The notes: generated by a model from the letters alone, not told the origin. Positions 35,374-43,686 are shown, numbered from the stretch's first letter. The stretch is 64,000 bases of DNA from an uncultured Bacillota bacterium (GCA_937876465.1 CALEHV010000002.1:13368-77367); one strand, 5' to 3'. Numbers and translations: made by a program.

Positions 35374-36300
35374 TTACTTTAACGATATAAAGCACTCATT
35401 TACAAAGAACTCTATTAAATCTTCTGATCTATCTTCATAGTAATCTAAAAGCAAAGTTTTATATTTTTCTATTTTTTCTACTGGAACAACCATCAAACCA
35501 ACACCATGACTAATCAAATAATGATTTCCAAAAATTACAGCCGTTCTTTTGTTTCCGTCCATAAAAGTTTGCGTTTTCATTGAGTAAGCGATTAATTTAG
35601 CAGCTTTTATGACATGATCAAGGCCAACATCATTTACAATGGATTCAATGTCTTCTTTAACTTTAAACTCAAAAGGAATTGGAGGAATATACGAAGAACC
35701 ACCAATCGTAACTGGTGTTGATCTAATCTTTCCTGCACTATAGGAAATTCCTTCTTCAACCAAGCCATTAATTTGGCATAACAAAGCATAGTTGGTAGGA
35801 TAACATTCAACATCGTAGTCCATTATGAATTCCCAAGCGTGTTTCAAATTAAGTATTTTTTGAACATCTAGAGTTGACATATCACGGACTTTTCCTTCAT
35901 TGACAATAGTCTCAGTATCAGAATAAGTTGTAGCAACACCTTCAAGAATGGATTGCTTATAAATGGAATCAACAAGATTTCTGCGTGCTAAATCGATATT
36001 TAGAAGAATATCATCTTCCATCTCTTTATTTGTATCAGGAAAACTCTTTAATTCCTTTTCTAATTCTTTCAGTCTCTTCTTTAATTCTTTTACTTTAATA
36101 TTATTACTAAGAACAAGGTTATAAAGTTCATCACTGTATTCTCCAACATATTTTGTTTGAAGAATTCCACTACTTCTAAAATGGACATAAATGTATTTTT
36201 TCTTTTCGTTTTCACGAATTTCTACTGATCCATAAAACAAATTATCAATTGCAGACTTAATTGTTTCTATTTGATTTTTAAGTTCTAACAAATTACTCAT
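35374..36300 (-). CDS. Fic/Doc-domain protein with a degenerate catalytic motif
   Basis: A 308-residue protein. The N-terminal 120 residues are helical, with a charged coiled coil (VKELKKRLKELEKELKSFP), and the Fic core follows (YSAGKIRSTPVTIGGSSYIP, then QTFMDGNKRTAVIFGNH). In most AMP-transferring Fic proteins the core is H-x-F-x-D/E-G-N-x-R; here the His position is Gln, so ordinary AMPylation may be lost or altered. The start at 36300 follows ATGGAGGT and is preferred over an open extension to 36375. Two operator-like repeats flank its promoter, as in autoregulated toxin loci, but no antitoxin gene is seen. Confidence 0.88.
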   Translation of the reverse strand: MSNLLELKNQIETIKSAIDNLFYGSVEIRENEKKKYIYVHFRSSGILQTKYVGEYSDELYNLVLSNNIKVKELKKRLKELEKELKSFPDTNKEMEDDILLNIDLARRNLVDSIYKQSILEGVATTYSDTETIVNEGKVRDMSTLDVQKILNLKHAWEFIMDYDVECYPTNYALLCQINGLVEEGISYSAGKIRSTPVTIGGSSYIPPIPFEFKVKEDIESIVNDVGLDHVIKAAKLIAYSMKTQTFMDGNKRTAVIFGNHYLISHGVGLMVVPVEKIEKYKTLLLDYYEDRSEDLIEFFVNECFISLK

Positions 36301-36310
36301 AAATACCTCC

Positions 36311-36397
36311 ATGTGAAACATTTTTCTAAGTTTGTTACACATATAATACAACAAATAAATAAGTATGTGAAACATTTTTTCAAAATTTGTTACACAT
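36311..36397 (-). promoter_or_regulatory. Promoter with twin operators upstream of the Fic gene
   Basis: Two near-identical 32-33 base sites (36311-36342 and 36365-36397), each an imperfect inverted repeat of TGTGAAACA and TGTTACACA around an A/T core, frame a promoter: -35 TTCACA (36366-36371, inside the upstream site), 17 bases, and -10 TATTAT (36343-36348). The downstream site covers the expected transcription start. Binding would block polymerase, so autorepression is likely. Confidence 0.65.
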
Positions 36398-36409
36398 TAA
36401 ATTTATTTT

Positions 36410-36458
36410 AAATTAAAAACGACCCGATTGTATGTTTGAGTCGCCTAATTAATAAATG
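36410..36458. repeat. 49-bp direct repeat with a degenerate hairpin, copy 2
   Basis: A copy of 35260-35308 with about seven differences. The hairpin arm is altered (TTGAGTCG instead of TCGGGTCG). The Fic gene and its promoter lie exactly between the two copies. Confidence 0.65.
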
Positions 36459-36820
36459 GAAAGAATTGTAAGTAATGATACAATAGATACCATTCTATTT
36501 TTATATCGTTTTTCCACAATATTGAGTTAAACATCCTAGAGAAAGTAGCAAGGTATAGATTTAGGCGTATGCCGATTTGATTTTGCATTCTTCCTTTTTT
36601 GGAGAAATCAACAATCAAAGCACGAACATCTGGCCACTTATCTGTGCTACTCCCATCTTTCAAAGGCATTTTTCGGCTGTCTTGCCATTTTGGTACCTTC
36701 AAAATTTGTATGAAAAAACCCATGAACTAAATCGTAGGTTCTTTTGGCTTTCGCCCACTATAACACTATCAGATAATGTCAGGTATCACAAGGGTCCACA
36801 TAGGTCCATTACGGTCCATG
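36459..36820. other. Non-coding or decayed stretch with a 10-bp-period GGTCCA motif
   Basis: No gene can be supported. Short open frames on both strands lack ribosome-binding sites and known motifs, which suggests decayed DNA. Near its end GGTCCA occurs three times at 36793, 36803 and 36813, exactly one helical turn apart, just downstream of the zinc-ribbon gene. Confidence 0.45.
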
Positions 36821-37477
36821 TTATTTCATGTAAATTTTTTCTGAATGAAAACTAAATTTTGGTTGGAAATAATCTGTTGCTTGATATTCGGAAGGAATTT
36901 CAAAAACAAATGATATATTTTCTATATTTCCAGCGCCTAAGTCCTTAAAAGCAAAGAAACCATTTGAAGGAAGAAAAAATCCTTGAGAGGATGGTTCGTA
37001 CATATTATTTCCTCTGTAATAACTAAAATTTGAACTATAAAGAGTTATTTTACTTGTACCTGTATTTTTAACTGTTGTATTAACAACTACATAGTTATTT
37101 TGAGTCTCTGTACCCAAGGGACCAGTTTTCTTTGTATTGTAAGCAGACACGACTGTGCATTCTAAATTGCCAACCTTTACAGCGTCATTCATCTTATATT
37201 CAGTTGTTTGCATCTGAGAAAAGCCGCAAATTGCTCCAACTGTACCAACAGTAACTAAACCAATTATTAACCAAAACCACCATTTTTTGTAAACTGGTTT
37301 CTTGGCCTTTACTTTGTTTGCAACCGGAACTTCTATTTTTGGTTTTTCTTTCATAACAGCTGGTTTGACTTCATTTGCTCGAGCTACAGCAGATTTTTTG
37401 AATGTTGCACCACAGTGTGGGCATTTTTCTGCTGGTCCTTCAAATATAAAACCACATTTGGAACATTTAAATTTCAT
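36821..37477 (-). CDS. Zinc-ribbon membrane protein with a DUF4352-type extracytoplasmic domain
   Basis: A 218-residue protein. Residues 1-25 form a zinc ribbon (CSKCGFIF ... CPHCGA), a Lys/Pro/Val-rich linker follows, then one membrane segment (about residues 66-86, WWFWLIIGLVTVGTVGAICG), then an immunoglobulin-like DUF4352-type domain (VGNLECTVVSA, NNYVVVNTTVKNTGTSKITL). The zinc ribbon is inside and the domain outside the cell. AAAGGAG precedes the ATG. The role is unknown; such proteins are common next to mobile DNA in Firmicutes. Confidence 0.82.
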   Translation of the reverse strand: MKFKCSKCGFIFEGPAEKCPHCGATFKKSAVARANEVKPAVMKEKPKIEVPVANKVKAKKPVYKKWWFWLIIGLVTVGTVGAICGFSQMQTTEYKMNDAVKVGNLECTVVSAYNTKKTGPLGTETQNNYVVVNTTVKNTGTSKITLYSSNFSYYRGNNMYEPSSQGFFLPSNGFFAFKDLGAGNIENISFVFEIPSEYQATDYFQPKFSFHSEKIYMK

Positions 37478-37789
37478 AATAGTTAAATCTCCTTTATCTT
37501 ATAAAAATTTTACCCCCCCCAAGACTTTTCAAGTCTTTTCTACTTTATGAAAGAAAAAGAGACTTAAGTATTCTTAATTTGAACCAAACTTAATGCGTCC
37601 CAATGCCAGCGTTTGACTGTAGTCATTGGTATGAACATTTTCGAGCTGATGTCTTCCGATGTACAATCGTTCAGATATCTTAGCGTTACTTCAAAATAGA
37701 TAGGAGCGAAATTTCAAAAAGATACAAATGTTCCTGAGATATCAAAAATATGCGAAAAACCGCTAAAAAACCCTATAATTTAAAGAAAA

Positions 37790-37811
37790 AGTAACGCTTT
37801 TGTACGTTACT
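37790..37811. terminator. Possible hairpin next to the left repeat block
   Basis: AGTAACG (37790-37796) and CGTTACT (37805-37811) form a 7-bp stem with A-rich and T-rich flanks. It could end transcription from either side. Confidence 0.4.
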
Positions 37812-37836
37812 CATTTTTGGTAAATGGCAAACTAGG

Positions 37837-37939
37837 ATAGAAATGATACAATGACACTTTTTTTGAACCGTGACACTTTTTTTGAACCGTGACACTTTTT
37901 TAATCTTGTGACACCTACCCTATTTTGAGTGTCATTTTG
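37837..37939. repeat. Left TGACAC repeat block, 19-bp period
   Basis: TGACAC occurs at 37852, 37871, 37890 and 37909, exactly 19 bases apart; the first two full units are identical (TGACACTTTTTTTGAACCG). The block is preceded by a stretch (37837-37857) that is identical to 42020-42040 and ends in GTGACACCTACCC, also shared. AGTGTCATTTTG follows at 37928-37939 and recurs at 41918. It is likely a transposon or element end. Confidence 0.8.
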
Positions 37940-38018
37940 GACATTCAAGCGTCAATTCCATCAAATTAATAAAAAGCTCCAAATCCATTTTAGATTCGGA
38001 GCAGATTTTGATAGACCA

Positions 38019-38384
38019 CTACTTACCGTATCGACTTACTCCAGCGCATCTTCTAGAGCAAAATCTTTGGGTGGAACCAGGTTCATCATAAAATTCTTTT
38101 CCACAATGTGCACAAACTTTTTTGACGATTTTCTCAGTACTTCTTGTTTTGTTTCTAAACTCCAATGCGCATTTATGACAGCAGAATATTCTTGGCGCAT
38201 GATGAGGAGGCTGAACAAGTACCTCACCACAATTCAAACACTTAACACCATAGTTTCGTTTCTCTCTTTTTAAGAAGCTTTTAATAGAATCGATTGTTCT
38301 TCCTGTTTCCTTTGCGATTTCAGAAACCGTATACCCTTTTTCTTTTAATCTAATAATTATTGCTCTTTCTTTATCGTTTATCAT
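38019..38384 (-). CDS. HTH/zinc-finger protein, copy 1
   Basis: A 121-residue protein. Residues 1-40 are a sigma-70 region 4-like helix-turn-helix (KGYTVSEIAKETGRTIDSIK). Two Cys modules follow: CLNCGEVL with CCHKC, and CAHCGKEF with CSRRC. It is a clear paralogue of the protein at 45173-45535, which leads a recombinase operon, but here no SHOCT or recombinase gene follows; instead the TGACAC block comes after the stop. A GGAGGT site precedes the ATG. It may be an orphan left after deletion. Confidence 0.82.
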   Translation of the reverse strand: MINDKERAIIIRLKEKGYTVSEIAKETGRTIDSIKSFLKREKRNYGVKCLNCGEVLVQPPHHAPRIFCCHKCALEFRNKTRSTEKIVKKVCAHCGKEFYDEPGSTQRFCSRRCAGVSRYGK

Positions 38385-38433
38385 TTTTAAACCTCCGTAC
38401 GATATAAGGACAAAAGAAAAACAAGTCGTTAAC

Positions 38434-38471
38434 CAAAAAAGAAAAAAACTAGCAGATTTTATTCCACTAGT
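38434..38471 (-). terminator. Terminator of the restriction endonuclease gene
   Basis: On the minus strand ACTAGTGG and CTGCTAGT form the stem ends, followed by a long T-run. The core resembles two other terminators in this window (45590-45622 and 48362-48403). Confidence 0.8.
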
Positions 38472-38473
38472 AG

Positions 38474-39865
38474 TTAATAAATAGTTTCTTTGAGTATTTT
38501 TTCTATAAAGTCTTTATTAAACCAAAAACTTTGTTTTGTGTACGATGTTATACCTGTTTCTTTATCGGCTACAGGCAAGATATAGTGATCCGCGCCAACT
38601 CTTGCATGAGGTCTTACATGACAAACTTTATTTGAATCTCTGTCTTCTTTAGGGAATCTATCTTTAATTTTGCCTTTATCATCGAAATAAAACGCTTCAC
38701 CATTTCTAACCATGTCTGCACATTTTTCGTGCATATCTTTAATAGTACCATCAACAATAGAGTTTGGAGCATTCCAGAAAACAATCTTATCAAAGCTAAT
38801 AACGCCATCAATCTCATTAAAAACAAAAATCATCATTTTTAAGTCAACAAAATCTTCTCTTATATAAGATTCATCCCAAGGAGTATTGATTAATTCTTCA
38901 AATTCAAAAGACTTGAAAGGCATCGATTCGGTTGGTCTTCCATTTTTATCAACAGTAATTGTTCTAAAAATAATACCGGCAACTTCCATTTCTGGAGTGG
39001 ATTTCTTTTTTCCGGTTATGCCAAGCATGCGTTGAGCTAACATAAAATTAAGCTGCTTAGCTTTAGAACTTACAGCAAATTTTCTACACAATTGTTTTTG
39101 CGTCATGCCATGAAATACAGACATCTTTTCTTTATAAATCTCTTCAAGAGGATTTTTCATCCATTCATCTTCGCTAATCAATGGAGAATATGGGGCAATA
39201 TTATGAATCAAATTTCTATAAAGATAAGTCATAAAAGAAGACTTAAAAGAATAAGCTCTAGGCTTTGCTTTTATTGTAGTTCCATATTGTTCCGTCAAGG
39301 CTTTGCTATCAGCGCCTTTTGTACATGCAGCTAAAAATTCAGTGTCAGATTCTGAAATTTCATGAGCCTTTCCCGAAACAATCTTTTTATGAATAATGTT
39401 CCAGTCTCTCTCAATAACTTTATATTGAAGGGAATTTTCAAATTCGAATAAATCATAATCAGTGATTTCAAAATTTGAAGGATGTACACCCATTGAATAT
39501 AGATAAAACCAAATGAGTAATCTTCTATTTTTCTTAAAGAAAGAGCTGGTTTTAAATGTCGCTATTGCTTCATTTTTATAATTAATCATGTTTAGAACTA
39601 ATCTTTCTTTTGAAGAATAAGTTCCATTTTGATTTAGCTTAACTGGAGTTACTTTTAATTCGATGCCAGCATCAATAAAATCCGGATTGTCATCACTATT
39701 GGCTGCGTAACCAAAAACGTGTTCTTCAACAAATCCCCCTAATCCACCTTTGTTTCTGCCGTTATAAGATTGGTCTAATCCAAAATCACCAAAAGTCTTG
39801 TGCATTGCTTTCTTGGTGATTTCTAAAATCTCTTCTTCAGTTAAATGTCTATTTTTATCATCCAT
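38474..39865 (-). CDS. Sau3AI/MutH-family type II restriction endonuclease
   Basis: A 463-residue endonuclease. The N-terminal half has the MutH/Sau3AI fold signature: KGGLGGFVEEHVFGY (residues 39-53) and the metal-binding D-x3-E-x-K motif in DAGIELK (65-71). The C-terminal half is probably the second, DNA-binding MutH-like domain known from Sau3AI. The length (Sau3AI is about 490) and the adjacent C5-methyltransferase support a GATC-cutting system, but specificity is inferred. TATAAT lies 11 bases upstream of the ATG. It is divergent from the methyltransferase gene. Confidence 0.9.
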   Translation of the reverse strand: MDDKNRHLTEEEILEITKKAMHKTFGDFGLDQSYNGRNKGGLGGFVEEHVFGYAANSDDNPDFIDAGIELKVTPVKLNQNGTYSSKERLVLNMINYKNEAIATFKTSSFFKKNRRLLIWFYLYSMGVHPSNFEITDYDLFEFENSLQYKVIERDWNIIHKKIVSGKAHEISESDTEFLAACTKGADSKALTEQYGTTIKAKPRAYSFKSSFMTYLYRNLIHNIAPYSPLISEDEWMKNPLEEIYKEKMSVFHGMTQKQLCRKFAVSSKAKQLNFMLAQRMLGITGKKKSTPEMEVAGIIFRTITVDKNGRPTESMPFKSFEFEELINTPWDESYIREDFVDLKMMIFVFNEIDGVISFDKIVFWNAPNSIVDGTIKDMHEKCADMVRNGEAFYFDDKGKIKDRFPKEDRDSNKVCHVRPHARVGADHYILPVADKETGITSYTKQSFWFNKDFIEKILKETIY

Positions 39866-39972
39866 AATCTTTTTGAATTATATCAAAAAGTAAATCATTT
39901 TTACACACATGACTTCATCCTATATTATTAATAAATTATCTAAAGAATTTATTTGATCTTTACAAATTGTTG

Positions 39973-40001
39973 TTGATCATGTATCATTTTTAGTATAGAA
40001 T
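39973..40001 (+). promoter_or_regulatory. Methyltransferase promoter
   Basis: TTGATC (39973-39978), exactly 17 bases, and TAGAAT (39996-40001) lie 7 bases before the ATG at 40009, so the transcript is leaderless. The -35 box contains GATC, the likely target of the enzyme itself, so methylation could feed back on expression (inference). Confidence 0.6.
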
Positions 40002-40008
40002 TAGATTT

Positions 40009-41259
40009 ATGAAAAAGACTGTTATTGAATTATTTGCTGGTGTTGGTGGATTCCGTGTTGGCCTAAACAACATCAAAACATTTGATAAAAATGGGAAAGC
40101 TGTTGAAAATGGTCCATTCACTTTTGTCTGGGCTAATCAATGGGAACCATCTACAAAAACTCAACACGCATTTGATTGCTATAACTTAAGATTCCCTTCT
40201 GCTACAGAAAATTCTAATGTAGATATTTCAAAAGTAGATAAAGCATCTATTCCTGACCACACCTTATTATGTGGAGGTTTTCCTTGCCAAGATTATTCAG
40301 TCGCTCATTCATTGAGTAGTTCACATGGTATAGAAGGTAAAAAGGGCGTTCTTTGGTGGCAAATTAATGAAATATTAACTGCGAAGAAGCCAGCTTTTGT
40401 TTTGTTGGAAAATGTTGATAGATTAGTTAAGTCACCAGCAAAGCAAAGAGGAAGGGATTTTGGAATTATGCTCCGTTGTTTATCTGATCAAGGCTATGCA
40501 ATGGAATGGCGTATTATAAACGCATCGGAATATGGTCATCCACAAAGAAGACGTAGAATTTATATTTTCGCTTACCATAAATCAACAAAATACTACCAAG
40601 ATAGAGAAAATTGCACTCCATATGAAATAATTTCTAAAGAAGGCGTATTCGCTAAAGAATTCCCAATCGAAGAGATTAAAGAAAAAGCAATCAGACAATA
40701 TGACTTTAAGACTAAATTTAAAGATTTAGTTGAAGTTTCAGATAAATTCTCGGCCTCATTTGAAAATGCCGGTTATATGATTGGTAACAAAGTTTTCACA
40801 TATAAAACTAAAGCAAAGCTTGAAGAACCAATCGTATTGAATGATATTGTGGAGAAAAATGGCGTTGATTCACACTATTTCTTAACTGAATCACAACGTA
40901 AAAAATATGAGTATCTCAGAGGGTCAAAGAAAATTCCTAGAAAAGATAAAAACGGTTTTGAATACATGTATTCAGAAGGCTCTATGAGCCCATATGATGA
41001 ACTATCACTTCCAGCAAGAACAATGTTAACATCCGAAGGAACCACAAATAGAAGCACGCACATTATTATGGATCCTAAAGAAAACGCATTACGAATCTTA
41101 ACTCCTATAGAATGCGAACGTATTAATCAATTCCCAGATAATTGGACAAATTCTGGAATGCCAGAAAAAAGAAGATACTTCATGATGGGAAATGCATTGG
41201 TTTGTGGAATTATTAGAAAAATAGGTAATCAAATTAATCAAATCATTGATAAAGAATAG
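40009..41259 (+). CDS. DNA (cytosine-5) methyltransferase
   Basis: A 416-residue enzyme that protects DNA against the adjacent endonuclease. Motif I is ELFAGVGGFRVGL (7-19), catalytic motif IV GGFPCQDYS with Cys93, motif VI ENV (134-136), motif VIII QRRRR (179-183) and motifs IX-X RILTPIECERINQFP and MGNALV. The variable region lies at about 200-330. Sau3AI-type systems methylate cytosine in GATC; the target here is inferred from the partner. It is convergent with an XRE gene. Confidence 0.93.
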   Translation: MKKTVIELFAGVGGFRVGLNNIKTFDKNGKAVENGPFTFVWANQWEPSTKTQHAFDCYNLRFPSATENSNVDISKVDKASIPDHTLLCGGFPCQDYSVAHSLSSSHGIEGKKGVLWWQINEILTAKKPAFVLLENVDRLVKSPAKQRGRDFGIMLRCLSDQGYAMEWRIINASEYGHPQRRRRIYIFAYHKSTKYYQDRENCTPYEIISKEGVFAKEFPIEEIKEKAIRQYDFKTKFKDLVEVSDKFSASFENAGYMIGNKVFTYKTKAKLEEPIVLNDIVEKNGVDSHYFLTESQRKKYEYLRGSKKIPRKDKNGFEYMYSEGSMSPYDELSLPARTMLTSEGTTNRSTHIIMDPKENALRILTPIECERINQFPDNWTNSGMPEKRRYFMMGNALVCGIIRKIGNQINQIIDKE

Positions 41260-41283
41260 AAATGGGTTAATTCCCATTTTTTT
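41260..41283. terminator. Terminator between the methyltransferase and XRE genes
   Basis: AAATGGG (41260-41266) pairs with CCCATTT (41273-41279), followed by T residues. It overlaps the stop codon of the XRE gene. Confidence 0.8.
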
Positions 41284-41806
41284 CTAACTCAATACCAAAT
41301 AATTCTAAAATCATAAGCCACTTATCAGCTGGAATCATTCTTCTTCCTTCCTCATAACATTTATATGTATTTTCACTAATGCCGAGTAGAACGGCCACTT
41401 CTCTTTTAGTTCTACCATCCTCTATTCTGGCCTTTTTAATATAAGCGCCAATATCAAGCGCAGAATATTCTTTCAAAGGTTGACTATCATTAGGGAACTC
41501 GATTGATTCCCATTTCTCATAAATATCTACAATCTCTTGATATGTACAAAAACCATATGGTGGTACATGATGTCGAACCTTAATCTCTAGATATTTCTTT
41601 TGGTCATCATTCAATTTGGATCTCAATTTCATATAGTTACCATAAACGCGCTTTGCTTCTTTGAGCCTAAAAAGTCTATCTGGTGAATATTTTAGTTCTG
41701 CTAAGACTAAAGTCTTATAACTTGAAATTTCATTTCTTGCTCTGCAAACAGTCCTAATCCAATCATGAAATCCTTCATTATTTTTTCTAAACACATATTT
41801 CTTCAT
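41267..41806 (-). CDS. XRE-family protein with an unknown N-terminal domain
   Basis: A 179-residue protein. Residues 1-110 are a charged helical domain without a known motif. Residues 115-175 are a lambda-repressor-like helix-turn-helix (GRTKREVAVLLGISENTYKCYEEGRRM). It lies immediately behind the methyltransferase, convergent to it. Upstream of its start are four GCRCTAATAT-like repeats (41831-41909) that may be its own operators. It may control the R-M system or a neighbouring element. Confidence 0.8.
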   Translation of the reverse strand: MKKYVFRKNNEGFHDWIRTVCRARNEISSYKTLVLAELKYSPDRLFRLKEAKRVYGNYMKLRSKLNDDQKKYLEIKVRHHVPPYGFCTYQEIVDIYEKWESIEFPNDSQPLKEYSALDIGAYIKKARIEDGRTKREVAVLLGISENTYKCYEEGRRMIPADKWLMILELFGIELEKNGN

Positions 41807-41830
41807 CGCTATCGATAAGAACTCTAAAAA

Positions 41831-41909
41831 GCACTAATATCAAGTCATTTTTGCTCAAAAAGCACTAATATAGTCAAAATGCGCTAATATACCCAAATCG
41901 CGCTATTGC
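41831..41909. promoter_or_regulatory. Repeated GCRCTAATAT sites upstream of the XRE gene
   Basis: GCACTAATAT at 41831-41840 and 41862-41871, GCGCTAATAT at 41881-41890, and a weaker GCGCTATTGC at 41900-41909, mostly preceded by A residues. Three are spaced 19 bases apart. They cover 25-103 bases upstream of the XRE start, a typical operator position. Confidence 0.55.
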
Positions 41910-41917
41910 GAAATTAT

Positions 41918-42084
41918 AGTGTCATTTTGTGTCATTTTTATCTTTAAAAACGTTGATTTTTCAATAAAAAAGCACATTTCAGGTGCGAAATGTGCAAAGT
42001 TACAATGTGGCAAAGGTGAATAGAAATGATACAATGACACCTATTGCTTTCAGTGACACTTTTTTGATTAAGTGACACCTACCC
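41918..42084. repeat. Right TGACAC repeat block with imperfect inverted ends
   Basis: TGACAC occurs at 42035, 42054 and 42073, exactly 19 bases apart. The left edge (GTGTCATTTTGTGTCATTT, from 41919) is an imperfect inverted repeat of the stretch 42020-42040. The 21 bases at 42020-42040 are identical to 37837-37857, and GTGACACCTACCC (42072-42084) equals 37908-37920. It looks like a MITE or IS relic. Confidence 0.7.
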
Positions 42085-42102
42085 CATTTCAAGGCTCTTT
42101 TA

Positions 42103-43686
42103 TTATATAACAGTGCAGATTTCCTTACTAGAATAAAGAATAAATTTGATTGTTCTATCGTTTTGGATTACTGCTTTTTCTACCAGTTTAATCCAGATGG
42201 ATGCGTCCCATTCTTTAAGCAAAGCAGGAGCATCATTCAAATTTTGAATAAATAACTCAATGCCTTTTAATTTTCTTAAATTGGCATTTTTATTTTCCTT
42301 ACTTTCGTTGAGTTTGATTTCGAGAGTTTCATACCTTTTCTTATAAGAATTATATTTCTTTTGGAAAGCATCCTGGTCTAGGGCTTTGCTAGAATTTTCA
42401 TCAATTAGATTTTTAACAAGAATTTCTAGTTCGCTCATTTGTTCGACAATTTCATCTATCTCAGTTTGAATGGAATCTTGCTTATCAAGAACGGATATCC
42501 ATTCTTTAGCATCTTCAACTAAAGATTCCCTATCAACAATAAACGAATTGTATGCATTTATAAATGCATCTTGAATCTCTTTTTCAGTTAAGATAGGTGT
42601 TTTACATTGGGTATGGGTTTTATCAAACATTCGATTGCAACGATATCTTTCAGAACGATATGGTGAGTTTGAGTGCCATACTTTCTTTCCGTAAAATCCA
42701 CCACAATCGCCACATACCAATTTGCAAGAAAAGATATCTTTTCCATTATAAGCACGCCCTATTTCTTCTCTTCTTTTAAGTTCAAGTTGAACGAACTCCC
42801 ATTCTTCAGGGGGAATAATGTATTGATGTGAACCTTTTATATAGTATTGGTCGATTTCACCTTCATTCTTTTTACACTTATGTGTAAGGAAGTCAGTAAC
42901 GAATGTTTTTTGAAGAAGAGCATCACCTTTATATTTTTCGTTTCTTAGAATGCTATCAATTGTAGCAACGCTCCACTTTTTTGCATGTGATGGCGTTTCA
43001 TAATTCTTGCTTTCTAAAATTTGTTTAATTTCGGTATAAGACTTTCCTTGTAAAAACAATCTATAGATTGCACGAACAATTTCAGCTTCTGATTCCACCA
43101 TTTGAGGTTTTCCATCAGGGCCCTTTTCATAACCGAGGAATCTATCATATGGCATTTGGAACTTTCCATTTTGGAAACCCCACCTTTTTCCCATAGTGAC
43201 GTTTTCTGAAATTGATCTAGATTCTTCTTGAGCCAAAGAAGACATAATCGTGATTAAAAGTTCTCCTTTGGAATCAAATGTATAAATGTTTTCTTTTTCA
43301 AAGTAGCATTCCACATTCTTTTCTTTTAATTTTCTTATGGTTGCAAGTGAATCAACTGTGTTTCTTGCAAATCTTGAAACTGATTTTGTAATGATTAGGT
43401 CAATTTTCCCATTAAGGGCATCCTTAATCATAAGATTAAAACCTTCACGCTTTTTAGTATCGGTTCCACTAATACCTTCATCAGTATAAATCTCAACGAA
43501 CTCCCAATTAGGATTTGACCGAATGAGTTTTTCATAGTATTCCTTTTGAGCTTCAAATGACGTGAATTGCTCATCAGAATCAGTAGAAACACGTGCATAA
43601 CCAGCAACCTTTCTCTTTTTTGGAATAACTCTTCCACCAAATGCTGATGTTTGAATCGTTGATGGAATTACTGTAACTTTTGCCAT
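42103..43686 (-). CDS. Large serine recombinase
   Basis: A 527-residue site-specific recombinase. The resolvase domain starts near residue 25 (GYARVSTDSDEQ, nucleophile Ser34; DEGISGTDTKKREGF; SRFARNT), a recombinase domain follows (about 165-290), then a zinc-ribbon (CKLVCGDCGGFY with later Cys residues) and a coiled coil near the C-terminus (about 385-480). Such enzymes integrate and excise prophages and integrative elements. It overlaps the upstream recombinase gene by 19 bases. It lies between the TGACAC block and the SHOCT operon. Confidence 0.93.
   Translation of the reverse strand: MAKVTVIPSTIQTSAFGGRVIPKKRKVAGYARVSTDSDEQFTSFEAQKEYYEKLIRSNPNWEFVEIYTDEGISGTDTKKREGFNLMIKDALNGKIDLIITKSVSRFARNTVDSLATIRKLKEKNVECYFEKENIYTFDSKGELLITIMSSLAQEESRSISENVTMGKRWGFQNGKFQMPYDRFLGYEKGPDGKPQMVESEAEIVRAIYRLFLQGKSYTEIKQILESKNYETPSHAKKWSVATIDSILRNEKYKGDALLQKTFVTDFLTHKCKKNEGEIDQYYIKGSHQYIIPPEEWEFVQLELKRREEIGRAYNGKDIFSCKLVCGDCGGFYGKKVWHSNSPYRSERYRCNRMFDKTHTQCKTPILTEKEIQDAFINAYNSFIVDRESLVEDAKEWISVLDKQDSIQTEIDEIVEQMSELEILVKNLIDENSSKALDQDAFQKKYNSYKKRYETLEIKLNESKENKNANLRKLKGIELFIQNLNDAPALLKEWDASIWIKLVEKAVIQNDRTIKFILYSSKEICTVI

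Noticed and set aside
36445..36855. Two overlapping 92-codon open frames on opposite strands
   Set aside because: Neither has a ribosome-binding site or a recognised motif, and the composition looks like decayed DNA.
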